A DNA stretch of 64,000 nt from Vitis vinifera (lineage: Eukaryota > Streptophyta > Magnoliopsida > Vitales > Vitaceae), in contig NC_081815.1 of the NCBI RefSeq assembly GCF_030704535.1, positions 697,001-761,000 of the forward strand. The letters are read 5' to 3'. Below the pieces are notes generated by a model, which saw only the letters and a list, made by a program, of their open reading frames with translations, was not told the origin of the DNA and ran no database searches. This document shows positions 23,431 to 35,630 of the stretch, piece by piece (position 1 is the stretch's first letter; each line of letters opens with the position of its first letter). The translations under genes and the position numbers were made by a program.

Positions 23431-25430
23431 CTGCAGGAAATCTCCATGTTAAAGAATTAAGAGGTACTGTGCCATTACAAAATGAGGCACCAAACAACTG
23501 AATGAGCAAAATCTCAGCAGTATATGTTTGAAGGATAAACAAAAGCCACCATCAAGGGAGAGGGTGAGATTGAACATTAGCTTGTTACAACCGAAACAAT
23601 CACAAAACACTAAATTATAAATGATGAAACCAGCTATGGATATAGTACAATATCAACTCGCGGGCTTTGCCTTTTCCTGGCTTCTTTGAATGAAGTCTTA
23701 AGAATTAGCTGTTCCTCTTTGCTTTCTTCTTTGAAAATGGGTCTCTTTACACCCACCTCTTCCATTTCTTGGTCACCTGCAATAATCTTCGCAGACATAG
23801 AATGAACTCGCAATATAGTGCAGGATTTGATGAAGATTATCATTAGTCAAAATCAAGGAACTCCATTCTCTTTCTCATGGAGCCCTTCAAATCTGTAGCT
23901 TCCCTTTCAGCTTTCTGAGCCTGAAAGCAAATAAGATGTGCACCAAAGGATATCAACAACAAAAACACAAAGCAGAAGCATGAAATCTTATGCCTAGCTG
24001 AACAAACTAATGTATAAAAGCTAATATATTTTGTGCCACTTATAAAAGGAAAAAGAAAGATGACAAAGACCCAAAAATATGCCATGGACAGAAATGAACT
24101 ATGTTGCTAGCCCCAAAACACAGGCTTAAATGTGAGCCAACCATTGTTTGATAAGCAGAGATGCTTAGGACACAGCTCAGTTAAGGGGTTTCTTGAACAT
24201 GGATTCTCTCATGCTTTAGCCAACAAATTGTTATTCATCAGAGCAGAGGTAGGCAAAATGATTGAAATTTATTATTTGGGTCTTCAGGTGAAGGTTTTCA
24301 CAAGACATCTTGAAAAAGTGAGAAGTGATTTCAGGAAATGGTTGCAGAGATAAAGGGCATAGCATTATACAACATGCTTGCAACCCTAAGATTTTGTTAC
24401 TTGATGACTCAAATATCTATGCTAGGATGGAAAACAAACATCCATTCATGTGATGGGGAACTCAGAATTTGGTTTCAAATGTAGATGAAGATGTTTAGCA
24501 TAATCATTAATAGGCAATATGATCAGTTTCGCTTACCCTTTTTATCTCTGCTTCAGGCACACGGGTCATATGCGGAGGAAGCTCCTCCTTATCCAAATCC
24601 TATACATGAGTAGCAAAATCAATAAAAGGGCAAGCTAAGATATTTCAGCAGTGATTATCAATAGACAAGCCTCAGAGAGTAAGAGCATCAGATTATACCA
24701 GTTCACCAAGTAAGACAACATTCTCCCCGCGGATAACATATAGGCCTAGGGGAATGTCACAGTAGATATCCCCAACAATAGCTCGCTCACAAGCACCTTC
24801 AAGAACAGCATTTGCTGTGTAAGGAAAAGAAAACTTCCGTCAGTGAATAAAAAAAAAGACAAAAACAAGTGAACACAGGAAAGCTTAGGTATTGCTTAGC
24901 TAATACTTTCCAAGTGCTTCTCTTGCTTTTCTGAAGAAGGATCAAAGCAATTTTTCTTCCCAAAAGCAATAATAGTACTTTCAAAATACAAGCCAAATAA
25001 GTCATAGCAGATCATGTGAGGTGGAGATGGAGGTATTACCAAATTGATCGAAAGAACGAAGTACACCCAAGAGCTTTCGGCCATCTCGTAACAAGACAAG
25101 AAGTTTTTCTGTGATAACACATAAAAGGATAAGAAGCTAAATGACTTGTAATAAAACGACTGCCATACTTCACAACATTATCCAAATCTAAATTGGAGCC
25201 TTATAGAAGGTTTATTGATTTTATTTAAGGATTACTATTTGTGTAGTTGCTTGTAGGATGCAATTCTGGAAACTTTGGATCAGTGAAGAAAAACTCCGAT
25301 TAGAATGAAAGAAAGAATAAATCAATAGTCAATCAGGAGAAATTCAGATGCTCTTGAAACAACCCCAAACAAAAAAGAGGAAGAAGAAGAAAAAATGGAA
25401 ATAAGACAGCCCCTAATAGACATAGGTCAT
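23431..25430 (-). repeat. 2000-bp tandem duplication, copy 2 (LSM1-proximal)
   Basis: This is the second unit of the tandem pair and lies nearer to LSM1 exon 1. It carries the exon set used in the LSM1 model. The join between units reads GGTCAT then CTGCAGG. Confidence 0.93.
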
Positions 25431-26048
25431 CTGATAGTCAACAGAAGGCAGAAAGATCAGAACAAATCATTAGGTTAAGGGTGCTAAACCCAACATCCAT
25501 TTTCCAGTGTACCCCAAAAACTTTGCTTGGAGGAAACAACAAGGAGCAACATTAAAAAAAAATAAAAAAAAGTTGCAGTGTAGAATCTAATTTACAACAT
25601 GAAAAGGGAAAAACCAGGGAGCAGAAGCATCAAATTACAGGACAAGAACATGGGTGTAATGTTAGTTCTGTACAAATTCTTATAACACATTCTCCTCAAT
25701 GCCAAATATGAAAAGACATAAGAACTAAAGAAGATCGCCCAATGCCAATTTTTCATTTTGGGGTTACACCCAGAAGACCAAAATGGGGAAAAATGTAAGA
25801 AGTCATTCCATTGATTCCATTCAATGATAATAGGAGCCTCTTTCACAAGAACCCAAGTTGAAAATGAAGCATAAGCATATTGGGTAAGAATAAAAACCCA
25901 CAATTTGTTAAATCAAACAGCACTCTTACTGAATCTGGGAAAACACAAGTAAATGTTATTGAGAGACAGAGAAAGAGCTTAGCTTACTATCAAGATAGCT
26001 TGCAAGGGAAGTGGAAAAGAGAAGATCTTCTGGGCCAGCCCACGACAT
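23843..26048 (-). CDS. LSM1: Sm-like protein LSM1
   Basis: Five exons (25988-26048, 25040-25108, 24699-24814, 24537-24599, 23843-23920, read on the minus strand) encode 128 residues, the same length as Arabidopsis LSM1A. The start is MSWAGPEDLLFSTSLASYLD. The Sm1 motif spans about residues 22-53 (KKLLVLLRDGRKLLGVLRSF, NAVLEG) and Sm2 about 66-82 (LGLYVIRGENVVLLGEL). A basic C-terminal tail ends in RKRMEFLDFD. LSM1 defines the cytoplasmic LSM1-7 ring, which binds oligoadenylated mRNA ends and promotes decapping and 5'-3' decay in P-bodies. The nearest set of exons 2-5 was used; an identical second set lies downstream because of a 2000-bp tandem duplication. The 3' UTR of this nearer set is cut at 412 bp by the duplication join. 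Confidence 0.95.
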
Positions 26049-28577
26049 GAAGCACAATCTTTCTGGGTATTTCAGAAAAAAATCACCCAAAAGTCTACAA
26101 ATGGCATTGGCAGCCTTAACCAGCCCAAGTTTCAGATGTAGTCAGTAGTAGTACTGCAACCATCCACCCACCCACCACCAACCCTAATTTCATCAGTATC
26201 AACCCTTAAAGATTGGACTTTCCAATCAACAAAAGAACACTTTTTAAAGAGTTTAATAGGGTTTTGAGCCTTTGGCTTTGCGGAAAGACACCACCTTTCT
26301 TTTCTTCTCTATTAGTGTAAAATCTAAGAAAAAGCTTCAACACCCCCATCACAAACAGCTGCTCTTTGACCATAGGGAGTTTATTTATTAGAGGGATTTC
26401 AGTGGTAGTGTGTTCAATCCCTGAACCCATCGAATTATCTCTTTCCCCAGTTATCAACCGTTGGATTGGTGTTTCATCATTGGAGATTGTGCCAGGATGA
26501 GATCCATTATTGGCCTCCTTTTCAACCCCATCAACTCTTCACATGTGGCAGGTTTTGATTACTAATTTTGGTATATGCCCAATTTAGGCTTGGAAGCATA
26601 TTTATCTGATGTTTAGTCCTCACATAATCACAGTGAACATTTGTGTATTTAAGAATTAAGAACCTTCGGTCTGCTACAGTACCCAATCAATTCCTTACAA
26701 AAGAAAAAAAAAAATCATTTTTAATATTATTTAAAAATCGTATGTCAAAAATACGATTTTCCCATAAATTTATAATATAATAGCTTTAAAATGAGGTTTT
26801 AAATGTGCCGAGTTTCTAACAAATTGTTAAATAAATAATTAAAAGATAAAATAGGAAAGAAAAAGAAACCATTTTGAATATAAGAGATTCTTAAAGGAAA
26901 ATAATATTTTATAAAAAAAAATTGAAAGAAAAAAACAATTTTAAAAGAGTTAAATAAATAAATAAAATTTAAAATAATTTATTAATTATAAATCTATTTT
27001 TTATTTTTCTCTTTTTTTAATTTCCTTTTTTTTTTCCACATTTTCTTTCAAACTTTCTCGAATCCAAACATACCCTAAACGTCATCTGATGCCTTGGCAT
27101 TTTCCAAGAACTTTCCTACTTTGAAGTCAAACAATTGAACAACCACATCCAATTTCTCGTCATGTTCCAAATTGAGTTTTAGCATTCATCAAAAGATCTG
27201 TGTATCTGGACAAAGTTATGATATGTTTTCATTGCAGCAAGTTATGTAATTTTTGAATGACCTCATTTCCATTATTCCATCTTTCCATTTTCAAACATTT
27301 GTAGAATTTATTTTTATAAAAAGGAAAAAAAAAAAAAAACTTTATTTTCTAAGTGAAACAAACAAAGAAATGCCTTGTGTCTCATTCGACATAGGGTCCT
27401 CACATTTTTGGGTTCTGCTTCTACCTTGCCCATATATGAAAGGTCTTTGGGTTCTGGGGAAAAGGGTATGAAATCCTTTGGGAGCCAGCTCTGGATTCAT
27501 CTTTCTTCCTAGGTAAATTTTCTTTTCTATTTTCATGAGTATGCACACTGTTTCGTCTCTTTCTGTGATGGTTGTTATTGTTTATTTTTATGTTAAGGGT
27601 TTAAGTGTGACATTATTATATTCCAACAATCTCTCGTTACGATTCTTGGATTGTACATTAAAGCTTTTTATGACATTCAATTATCATCATACAGGTGACT
27701 TATCCCAAACTTAAAAGTGGATTGTCGTACTGTAACACTTCATATTTTCGGTTGATGACATTGTCACACTTCAACATACTTTATATTATGGGCTCAAGAG
27801 CCATATTATTGCACTTTGAAAATGACTCAATCCAAAATTGCGACTCTAATATCAATTTTTGGATTGGTTATTACCCATGTCATTTGAAAATTAATTGGTG
27901 TTCAATAAAGGTAAATTTAACCTTTTATAACATTCGGTTATTGTGACTCTTCCCCAAAAATAGCATTCTTGCACACTAACACATCCATCAACGTGTAGAT
28001 AACTATAATTTCCATTCATGATTCATCATTCATCACACATTATACTATGATAACTAATGAGAATGTACCATGATAACATACGCATGCCTAGTATGATACC
28101 ACTTCTTTAATCTTTTGCCTAGTTCATTTACTCCTTTTCCCCCCAAATTAAGAGTTCTACTACATGTTGGTAGCTTCACCTAGGCCTGAAATCGCTTCCA
28201 ACACTTAGATATCATTTTGGTGGTATCACACCTCCAACCATGTGAAAAAATGGAAGACCGGTTAGCAAGGGAACAACACATGACTTGCTTTGCATGTAGC
28301 CTTCGATCTCTAGACACTCTGCATATGTGGTTCTTGCGTTCATCAACTTTCATGGGATTGTTAATGGAAGATGTGACAAAATTTTCAGCTCCCTACTGAA
28401 TAATTGAATTCTTGCATCCAAAGCATATAGTTTGGGCCTTACATTAAAAGTATCTGCATAGCAATTAATCACTAATTCAGTTATAAATCCAAAAAAAAAA
28501 AGGTTATGAAGCAATCTAATTTAAGAAGTATGCATGCTTAACCTTGTAATGTTTTCGCATAGGCCATGGGAGGCAAG
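26049..28577. other. LSM1 promoter and AT-rich intergenic region
   Basis: About the first 400 bases upstream of the LSM1 start on the minus strand are its leader and promoter. About 26690-27075 is very AT-rich and ends near TCGAATCCAAACATACCCTA, which resembles the edges of decayed MITEs elsewhere in the window. Further on, to 28577, are AT-rich sequence and the LAZY 3' UTR. I see no coding region. Confidence 0.3.
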
Positions 28578-29957
28578 TTATATCTCAAGAACAATGTCTG
28601 CAAATCAGAAAATACACACATTAACTTTCTGTGAATTTTTTGCAGATATAAACAAATCAACGCATAACGACTTACATTCAGAATCCGTCTTCACCCATTT
28701 ACTTCCTTCCGTCACCTTCTCATTTACTTCATCTTCATTGTCAGATTTGGGCATATGCCTATTCGCCAAGTATCTCATAATAGACAATGTTGAACTAGAA
28801 CTTTGGGGGTATATTTTCTTGTGAAGCAGCAACCTCAGAATCTGCAGATGCATATCAAATATGAATTAGCTCCAAGACTAAATATGAATAGACATGTATG
28901 ATATATGTTATACGTCACATACTTTTATGCATGTATGCATGTATGCAAAGATGTTATTTTTGATACTGCTGCTCTGATGCATCACCCAATGGCATCTATA
29001 TATAGAGTGTTATGTATCAATTACCATGTATGCATGCATGTAATAGGAACTATGTAGTATGATTATATACCTTGTCCATTCTTGACTCTGGAACTGGATC
29101 TTTTAAACTGGGGGTTGGAGCAAAACCACTTCTGCAAATAAACATCTTTTTAAGAAGAAAAGACAATGATTTTTTCGCTATGGCACTCTTACTGTCATCC
29201 AAACAAACATCTTTCCCTCTACTGATAATTAGGCCGCTGTTACGCTGTAGACGGTCGTCTCTTTGTTTCAAATCATTGGTAGATGCATTGCTAGTTGCTG
29301 TATCAAATCCCCAGCTTGACAACGAATCAAGAATTTTATCCAATGGAAGATTAGGATTGTCTAGTTCTGGAATTGAACCATGTTCAGCTGAAACTTGTTT
29401 ATGCAATAATGACTTCAACTCTTTCTGAAGTTTTCCCACTTCTTCAGGTGTGAGATCTTGCAGGTGATCTTGGGAGGAAGGCAGGCTCCCCTGAAGATTG
29501 TGCTTCTCTGGATCTTCCTTCACATCATTTTTCCCGAACGTCCCAATTGCCAGAAGCCCATGAGGCCAGTCACTGAATTCTTCTTTTTGAGGTTCTTGCT
29601 GACACCCTTTTTCAGTTATCAAGGAAAAACTATATTAGTTCAGAAGATGAATCTGTAGAAAGGATTCTCTGACTCCTCTCGTTGTCAGCAGCACGAAAAG
29701 GATTAGTACAAAACTTGGTCATTAAGTGCATGAGTTTGGTTTCAGACACAGACTTTAAAGGGTATGAAAGAACTTAAAAGAATGCTTCCTTAAGTACTTA
29801 CAATTAGCTGAAATCGGGTTTTGTTTCTTGCTGCCATGTCTCCTATTAAGCCTGCTTTGCACCCAGTTTAATATCTGCAATCAAACATGTCATTTCCTTG
29901 ATAAACCATGAGTACATATCAAATTCTCTCTTTCCCTATCAATCTTCTTACCTTCAT
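28578..29957 (-). CDS. LAZY: LAZY/DRO1 (IGT family) gravitropism protein
   Basis: Five exons (29952-29957, 29802-29874, 29071-29606, 28676-28841, 28578-28597) give 266 residues. The first coding exon is only 6 nt (Met-Lys) and the last is 20 nt. This is the peculiar exon pattern of the IGT family, and both tiny exons are confirmed by conserved protein ends: MKILNWVQSRLN at the start and WVKTDSEYIVLEI at the stop. Between them lie EFSDWPHGLLAIGTFG (the IGT motif, residues about 36-51), DLTPEEVGKLQKELKSLL, a Ser/Asp-rich middle, and SLSFLLKKMFICRSGFAP with PESRMDKILRLLLHKKIYPQ. The FSDWPHGLLAIGTFG form fits the LAZY2-4/DRO1/NGR branch, which acts in gravity sensing of roots and shoots by recruiting RLD proteins and directing auxin flow. 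The C-terminal segment is the RLD-binding region in studied members. Confidence 0.93.
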
Positions 29958-30828
29958 TTTATAAGATGGATTTGATTGCTCTCCAAAACAGTAAGAGATA
30001 TAGATGGATATATGGTGACTGTGGGCTTACAGAAATCTATCTCTTGAACACAGATCCAATAAGCCAGTGAATCTGTTCAGCTTGGTAAGTGATAAATAGA
30101 GGTGGGGTTGGGAAATTCCACAGCCAAGCTAGTAGTTGCCATTGGTTCAAGTTCCTAAACACTGACTTTTGCCGCCTATCTTCTATTCTCTCTTTATCTC
30201 TTTGGCCTTTTTTTTCCAACTACTATGTCCTACTCCCACTAATTTAATTCATTCCCTTCATTCCCAATCAATACAAAATAAACAATACATTATCTTCCTA
30301 TTTCACTTATTCAAAAGAAAGCCCCTTTACCTTAATCCTTGAGCATCTTCTAACCTACCCATTTACCTTCTAATTTTTACCTTAAAGCTTAATCCCTATC
30401 ATTCGATAGAGTTACATCATGGACAAAGGCCGGGTTCATGACTATATTTTTCTTTGTGAAGATGTAATTACTCTGAAATTCAAGCTTCTCTCCTTCACTG
30501 GTAAAGCACATAGCCTGGGAAATTTACTAATATGCAGTTGGCTAACCGAGGACAAAAAATAGGGAGGTGCATAGAGCTCTGCCTACAAGGACTTTAATAA
30601 TAGGAACCCAGAAAGCATGGGGCCTATGGACAGAAGGTGGGGGATACAGCCCATGTTCCCATGGGGATGTCCCTTACTGACCGAACCACCCAGCACCTAC
30701 TGAATCTTACCACCGCCCCAATCAACCCCTCTCTATAAACCCTTACCAAATTCCTGAAAAATCTTCAGAAGCATGCTGCATCAGATGCTATTTGCTCTTC
30801 CATTTTTTATTAACCATGAAGAATTATA

Positions 30829-31078
30829 ATTAAAGTCCCATTTCAAAGGGACTATTGGTCTCCACAATATGCTTGTATATCTTCATTAATAGGCTCTAGT
30901 TGTAATGACCAGGTCGGTCCCAACCGTGTAAATATGGTCTAAAGAAACTAATTAAAAGTCTCATTTCAAAGTGACTATTGGTCTCCACAATATGCTGCCT
31001 ATGTATCTTCATTAATAGGCTATAGTTGTAATGACTCGGTCGGTCCCAAAATTGTAAATATTGTTAAAAAGCTTATGG
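30829..31078. repeat. Diverged tandem duplication, about 121-bp unit
   Basis: Copy 1 starts at 30829 and copy 2 at 30950. Both carry GACTATTGGTCTCCACAATA, CTTCATTAATAGGCT and CGGTCGGTCCCA-like ends, and they differ at roughly one base in ten. The sequence after copy 2 (ATATCACAATTGACGTCCTC) resembles repeat-family DNA, but I cannot name the family. Confidence 0.7.
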
Positions 31079-33413
31079 TGTGAGTGGGATATCACAATTG
31101 ACGTCCTCATCCCGACCTACAGGATTGAGGTCAAATAATAAATTCCCACACCAAACGTTGGCTTCAACCTTTCAATTACTTAGATATTGTTCATTTAAGT
31201 TCACAAGTTTTCATGACTTTAAAATGCATTTATATGTTTAAAAATAATCTATACTTGAACACTGTCGGGAACTTTTCCCCTGAGTCGGTTACCACAATAG
31301 TACTAACACTGATTTGATCTCGTTCTCTTTCTCTCAGCTTGTTCATTAACAGGAAGAAATAGCAAGTGGGGGAGCTTCATGCTGATCTCATCGGAAGCGA
31401 ATCCCGCATGCTGGAAGCTCGTGAAATTCCAGCCCTGAATTCAAAGGCAATGTCGTGGAAAGCTGGCTGTCTGTGACCAGCTAAAATTTAATCTGTGGCG
31501 TGGCTTCAACACTATATCTTCATGGGCCTATTGCAGACCACAGGGCCACGTGAAGATGTCCTGGTCATGTCACCACACAAGTGGATCCCTGCAAGTGGCT
31601 CTGTACTCTCAAGGTTACGAAGGCGAACCACGCGTCAAGATGACAACATGTTGATGACTCCCCATCCATCACTATCCGACCAACACGTGTGTCTCAGGAG
31701 GGGGCAAGCCAGAGATTTTCTTATACTCTCTGCTACTCTTCCCCATATGCCACTGTTCTTTCATTGGAAACTACCATCTGAGTTCAAATATATATCCTCA
31801 TTGGCTGTTTTCTATAGAAGATCTAGCCATTTTAATTGTTTATCAACACTGCCCCGGAATCAATATCCCACTCTACAAGGAGGTCACTTGATAATCCCTA
31901 CATGAAGCTTGGACATGATTGGATTATATTAGTGTATATCAACAGTATCTTCTGTAAAATCATGAAAACAACTCCTCCATAATCATTCTCAACTCAACCT
32001 AGATGTTGGGGTGCGAGTAACAGTACTGTTAACAGTTTCATTCTAAAACGTTTCTCCTTCTCCATCACATTTTATTTGGAATCTCTACATTTTTGTGGTC
32101 CATGGAAATTCTTATGTATCACTCAAGAGAGTTCAAGCTCAATCTTTAAGAAGCTTTAAGAGGTAACATGATATTTATATATATACATATCTATACAAAC
32201 TGTCCATTAGTGGGCACACGCTGCAACAAAAGAATACTATGCTCAATAGGTTACTTAGAACAAGATTGCACAGATTATAAACAGATAGATGAGAAAATAA
32301 AGAGGGGAGAGGTTAAAATAGAAGACTCCTACCATGCGAGGGAGTATGATACATACCGTGGTTCAAATATGTAGTGACCTGTTAAATTAACATGTTTTAA
32401 AGCTACAAGGGTTTATTAGACTTAGAGCAAAGAATATTTACATGGGAATGAACATATAGTTTATATATGATAGTGTGAAAATCTAAGTATTTTCTCTAGT
32501 CTCAATTACGATGAAGACATTATGCAGGGTGATTGACATATCTCATATCCATTAGAGAAATTAAGTTCTTAAAACCATATATATATAGTAAACTTGACTT
32601 TGTAAACGTATTTCAAAACTATGAAAACTCATAGTGGTTCATCACAAATCTTAACAACTTAAACTTGAGATAGAATGTGATCTATGTAATAGCAAGTTTG
32701 TAAAAAACATCTTTATATTACTTTCATCTTCAAATTTTATAAATCATTTTTAATTATAATCTCTCAAGATCTTGGGCTTACATGCAAAAAGGACCGTTGG
32801 TGATTTATATAGTGACTAGATTGTAAAGGATTATTTTGTGTTACTCCTATCCTTAAATTCTACAAATTATTTTCAACAATAATTTGTCTTAAGATCTAAA
32901 AATCTTAAAAGTTAACAACATAACACTCGAACAAATTTAGCTATAATTAACACTTAATTTTATGGGTGCTTTTCTTTTGAACATATACATGAACTAATAA
33001 ACAAAAGTAATAAAAAATGATAAAGTTTCAAACTTCAATTGAAATTGATTCATTATCTTGTCTTTTATATTATGTTAAACTACCAATTAACGTAAAATTT
33101 TTATACTTGGATATATTCATTAAGCTTTTATTATTATTTTAGGACAACAAGCACCCTTTAAAAAGTAGTAGGATTTAATAATTTATTTGGTTTATTTTAA
33201 GGATATTTCTGGATCTGGCACTGTTCAACACCATATGCATTGGGGTTCTTCAACCAAAAATCCTCGAGATGTAAGTAGAAGGAAATGGAAAAGGGTCTCC
33301 ACCTACGAGAACACACTTGCACCAACGCAACAAAGAATTTGTAGAAATTTTGAATGAGAGCTGAGAGACCATGTGAGTTTTTGGGGACAACAAATATCTT
33401 TTATGGGACTCAG

Positions 33414-33715
33414 AGGAGTCTTGCCTATACTTGGAAACCCATTACAAGACTTCCCTAATGTGGAAAGTCTCTCACGTTTAGAAAATATAAAGTAATCCTC
33501 ATGGAAAATTGCTCAATGAATAAAATAAAACTTTTCAAATATTAACATTTAAGCAAGATATCAAAAACCCCTCACACCAATGCAATATATTGGGAGGAGT
33601 CTTGCCTATACTTGGAAACCCATTACAAGACTTTCCTAATGTGGGAAGTCTCTCACGTTTAGAAAATATTAAGTAATCCTCATGGAAACCCCTCACACCA
33701 ATGAAATACATTGGG
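33414..33715. repeat. Interleaved A-B-A-B direct repeat, about 181-bp period
   Basis: Segment A (AGGAGTCTTGCCTATACTTG through the AAGTAATCCTCATGGAAA end) occurs at 33414-33507 and 33595-33688. Segment B (CCCCTCACACCAATG to ATTGGG) follows each copy at about 33567 and 33688. The A copies differ by only a few bases. The motif AATGTGGGAAGTCTCTCACG is of a type common in plant LTR regions, so this may be a remnant of such an element. Confidence 0.65.
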
Positions 33716-34262
33716 TTAGAAGCATTTTTCTAATGTTGGGATACATTTTTTTCTATAAAAATAAGATATTTTTTTAAAAAATAAAAACAATTTGTTAGAG
33801 GTACAAATCGTTATAGTTTAAATATCGATTATCTAATATAGTTTATTAGAGTTTTGTTTAATGAACAGTATCGAGATTTAAAGCATAACGTAAAATAAAA
33901 AAATTTAAGTTAAAAGTAAGATTTTGTCACCTAGATAGCAACTCACACATTTAAGAAAATTTATTGTCCTTTCGATTTTTATAAGTTTGAAAGGACAGTA
34001 CGATGTATCAATGTTTTGTTTAACAAAATGTTATGGGATTCAAAGTCCGATACAAAAAAGTTTAAGCGAAAAACAAGATTGTCTCATATATATCAACTTA
34101 AACATTTTAAAAAGTTTATCATCCTCTAGTCTTTACAATAGTACAATTATAAATTCAAATTTTGATAATTAAAAAGAAAATTGATTATTCTCCTCTTACA
34201 AAAATACAATATATATTGTAGACCCAAATCTTAATAGGTTAAACTTTCTCTTTTCAAAACTA

Positions 34263-34263
<1 letters not shown>

Positions 34264-34305
<42 letters not shown>
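34264..34305. repeat. (TA)n tract with palindromic flanks
   Basis: About 20 TA units are flanked by CTATGATAT on the left and ATATCATAG on the right, making one continuous perfect palindrome of more than 50 bp able to form a cruciform. Confidence 0.9.
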
Positions 34306-34306
<1 letters not shown>

Positions 34307-35453
34307 TAGATTTAAGCTTTTTAAAATATTAATTATTTTATAACTATTAAAAGTCTTGAGAATAAATTGAAGTAAGTCACTAATTCTTGAACAAGTTGGG
34401 AACCATATGGCGTCGATAGAATAAGTTGGGAGTTCAAACTATTATATTTAGTCGTTTATTATTTCCTGTTGAGCCCAAGTCCATCAGTGTGCATGCGCCT
34501 GGCCCATAAGCCCATTTTCACTATTTGGACACATCGTGCGATGATGAACCCGTTTTGGAGAGAGCATGGAATAGGGTTACGGGTGATAATTTGTGTTGAT
34601 GGATTGTGTTTATATTGTGTTAAAGCTTAAATATTCTATTATATAGGTCAAATCAAACCTGAATAAGAATTATGTTAAAAACGTAAATTCAAATAACAAA
34701 TAATCTAATTATATAAATATATATGATTAATATCTCAATCAAATAACAAATTTAAACTAAATCAAATATATATTAAATTTATAAGTCAAATTTATGTTAC
34801 ATAAGCTAAACAAAAAATAATAATTTATTCATTAAACAAGTTATACGGATGCATATGAATTTGATTAAAATTAGGTTATGCTTAATTTAACAAAAAAAAA
34901 TATTTATTGGATTTGAATCATATTGACGAATCTTATCAAATTTTAATGTTATGATAGTCATTTCATATATTATATTTAATGGATTTATCTTTCTCGAAAA
35001 ATAATTAATATACGATCAATCGAAAATTAAAGATATTATGGTTTATATCTATTAAGTAATGAGATGTTTTTTTAGCCCTTGTGCGATTTGATGAGCTCTC
35101 TTGAGAGGGTAACACCCTCAAGTTGAGTCATGCTCTAATGATAATTTCATATATTAATAAATTTGATCATTTAAAAACATTAATCCTTACAATTTAAAGA
35201 AACATTATGAATTTTTTACAAGAATATTTAAAAATTTATATAAAAAATGTCTATCTTAAAAGTGATTTATTTTGAATAATATTTTAGACGACTATTTCAA
35301 GGGGAAAAAAAATCATACAATGGGCATAGGTTTTTTTATGCTTATATACGCAATAAAAAATAAATAAATAAAACATGAAAAATAAAAATAAAATGCACGT
35401 TTATCGGCAAGACCGCCTTGAGAGGGTTGCCGCGAGTAGTCCTTCCGCGCAAA

Positions 35454-35516
35454 CCACGTGGCACATTTATAACTGCAATATTACACGTGTCGTATTCAGA
35501 GGCAAACATATATAAA
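35454..35516 (+). promoter_or_regulatory. LAZ1H2 core promoter with two G-boxes and a TATA box
   Basis: CCACGTGG (35454-35461) and ACACGTGT (35483-35490) are palindromic ACGT elements of the ABRE/G-box class, 22 bp apart. A TATATAAA (35509-35516) follows. Transcription would start near 35540-35550, ahead of the leader exon that ends at 35695. The arrangement suggests bZIP or bHLH (ABA, light or stress) control, by inference. Confidence 0.55.
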
Positions 35517-35630
35517 GGCCTCAGTATTGAACCCTCTTATTTCCACAACTCCATCACTCACGTTATTCTCCACTCTCTCCTCCACATCGGGGCTCTGTTA
35601 AGAACTCTGAATTAGGGTTTCAAAACCGCC

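Larger units (their letters stand above)
29958..35450. other. 5.5-kb gene-poor region
   Basis: The region just upstream of LAZY (to about 30300) is its likely promoter. The rest is AT-rich with local direct repeats (30829-31078, 33414-33715), a (TA)n tract with palindromic flanks, and one more GC-balanced island at about 31300-31900 with two CACGTG motifs (near 31549 and 31685). A 136-codon frame in that island lacks an ATG start and family similarity. No gene can be supported. Confidence 0.35.

Noticed and set aside
21634-23843. Two identical 69-codon minus frames starting at the LSM1 stop region (21634-21843, 23634-23843)
   Set aside because: Both fall in LSM1 3' UTR, begin right after the stop codon and show no similarity; they were treated as UTR.
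22132-24353. Identical 73-codon plus-strand frames at 22132-22353 and 24132-24353
   Set aside because: They lie in LSM1 intron 4 on the opposite strand, have no family similarity, and are doubled only because the 2000-bp block is duplicated.
30768-31430. Short segments resembling miR172 or miR167 arms and a small hairpin near 31373
   Set aside because: Matches to mature miRNAs are too poor, and the hairpin is only about 11 bp with a bulge, not a miRNA precursor.
31495-31905. 136-codon plus frame
   Set aside because: It begins with GTG and not ATG, has no recognisable domain, and sits in a likely non-coding island.
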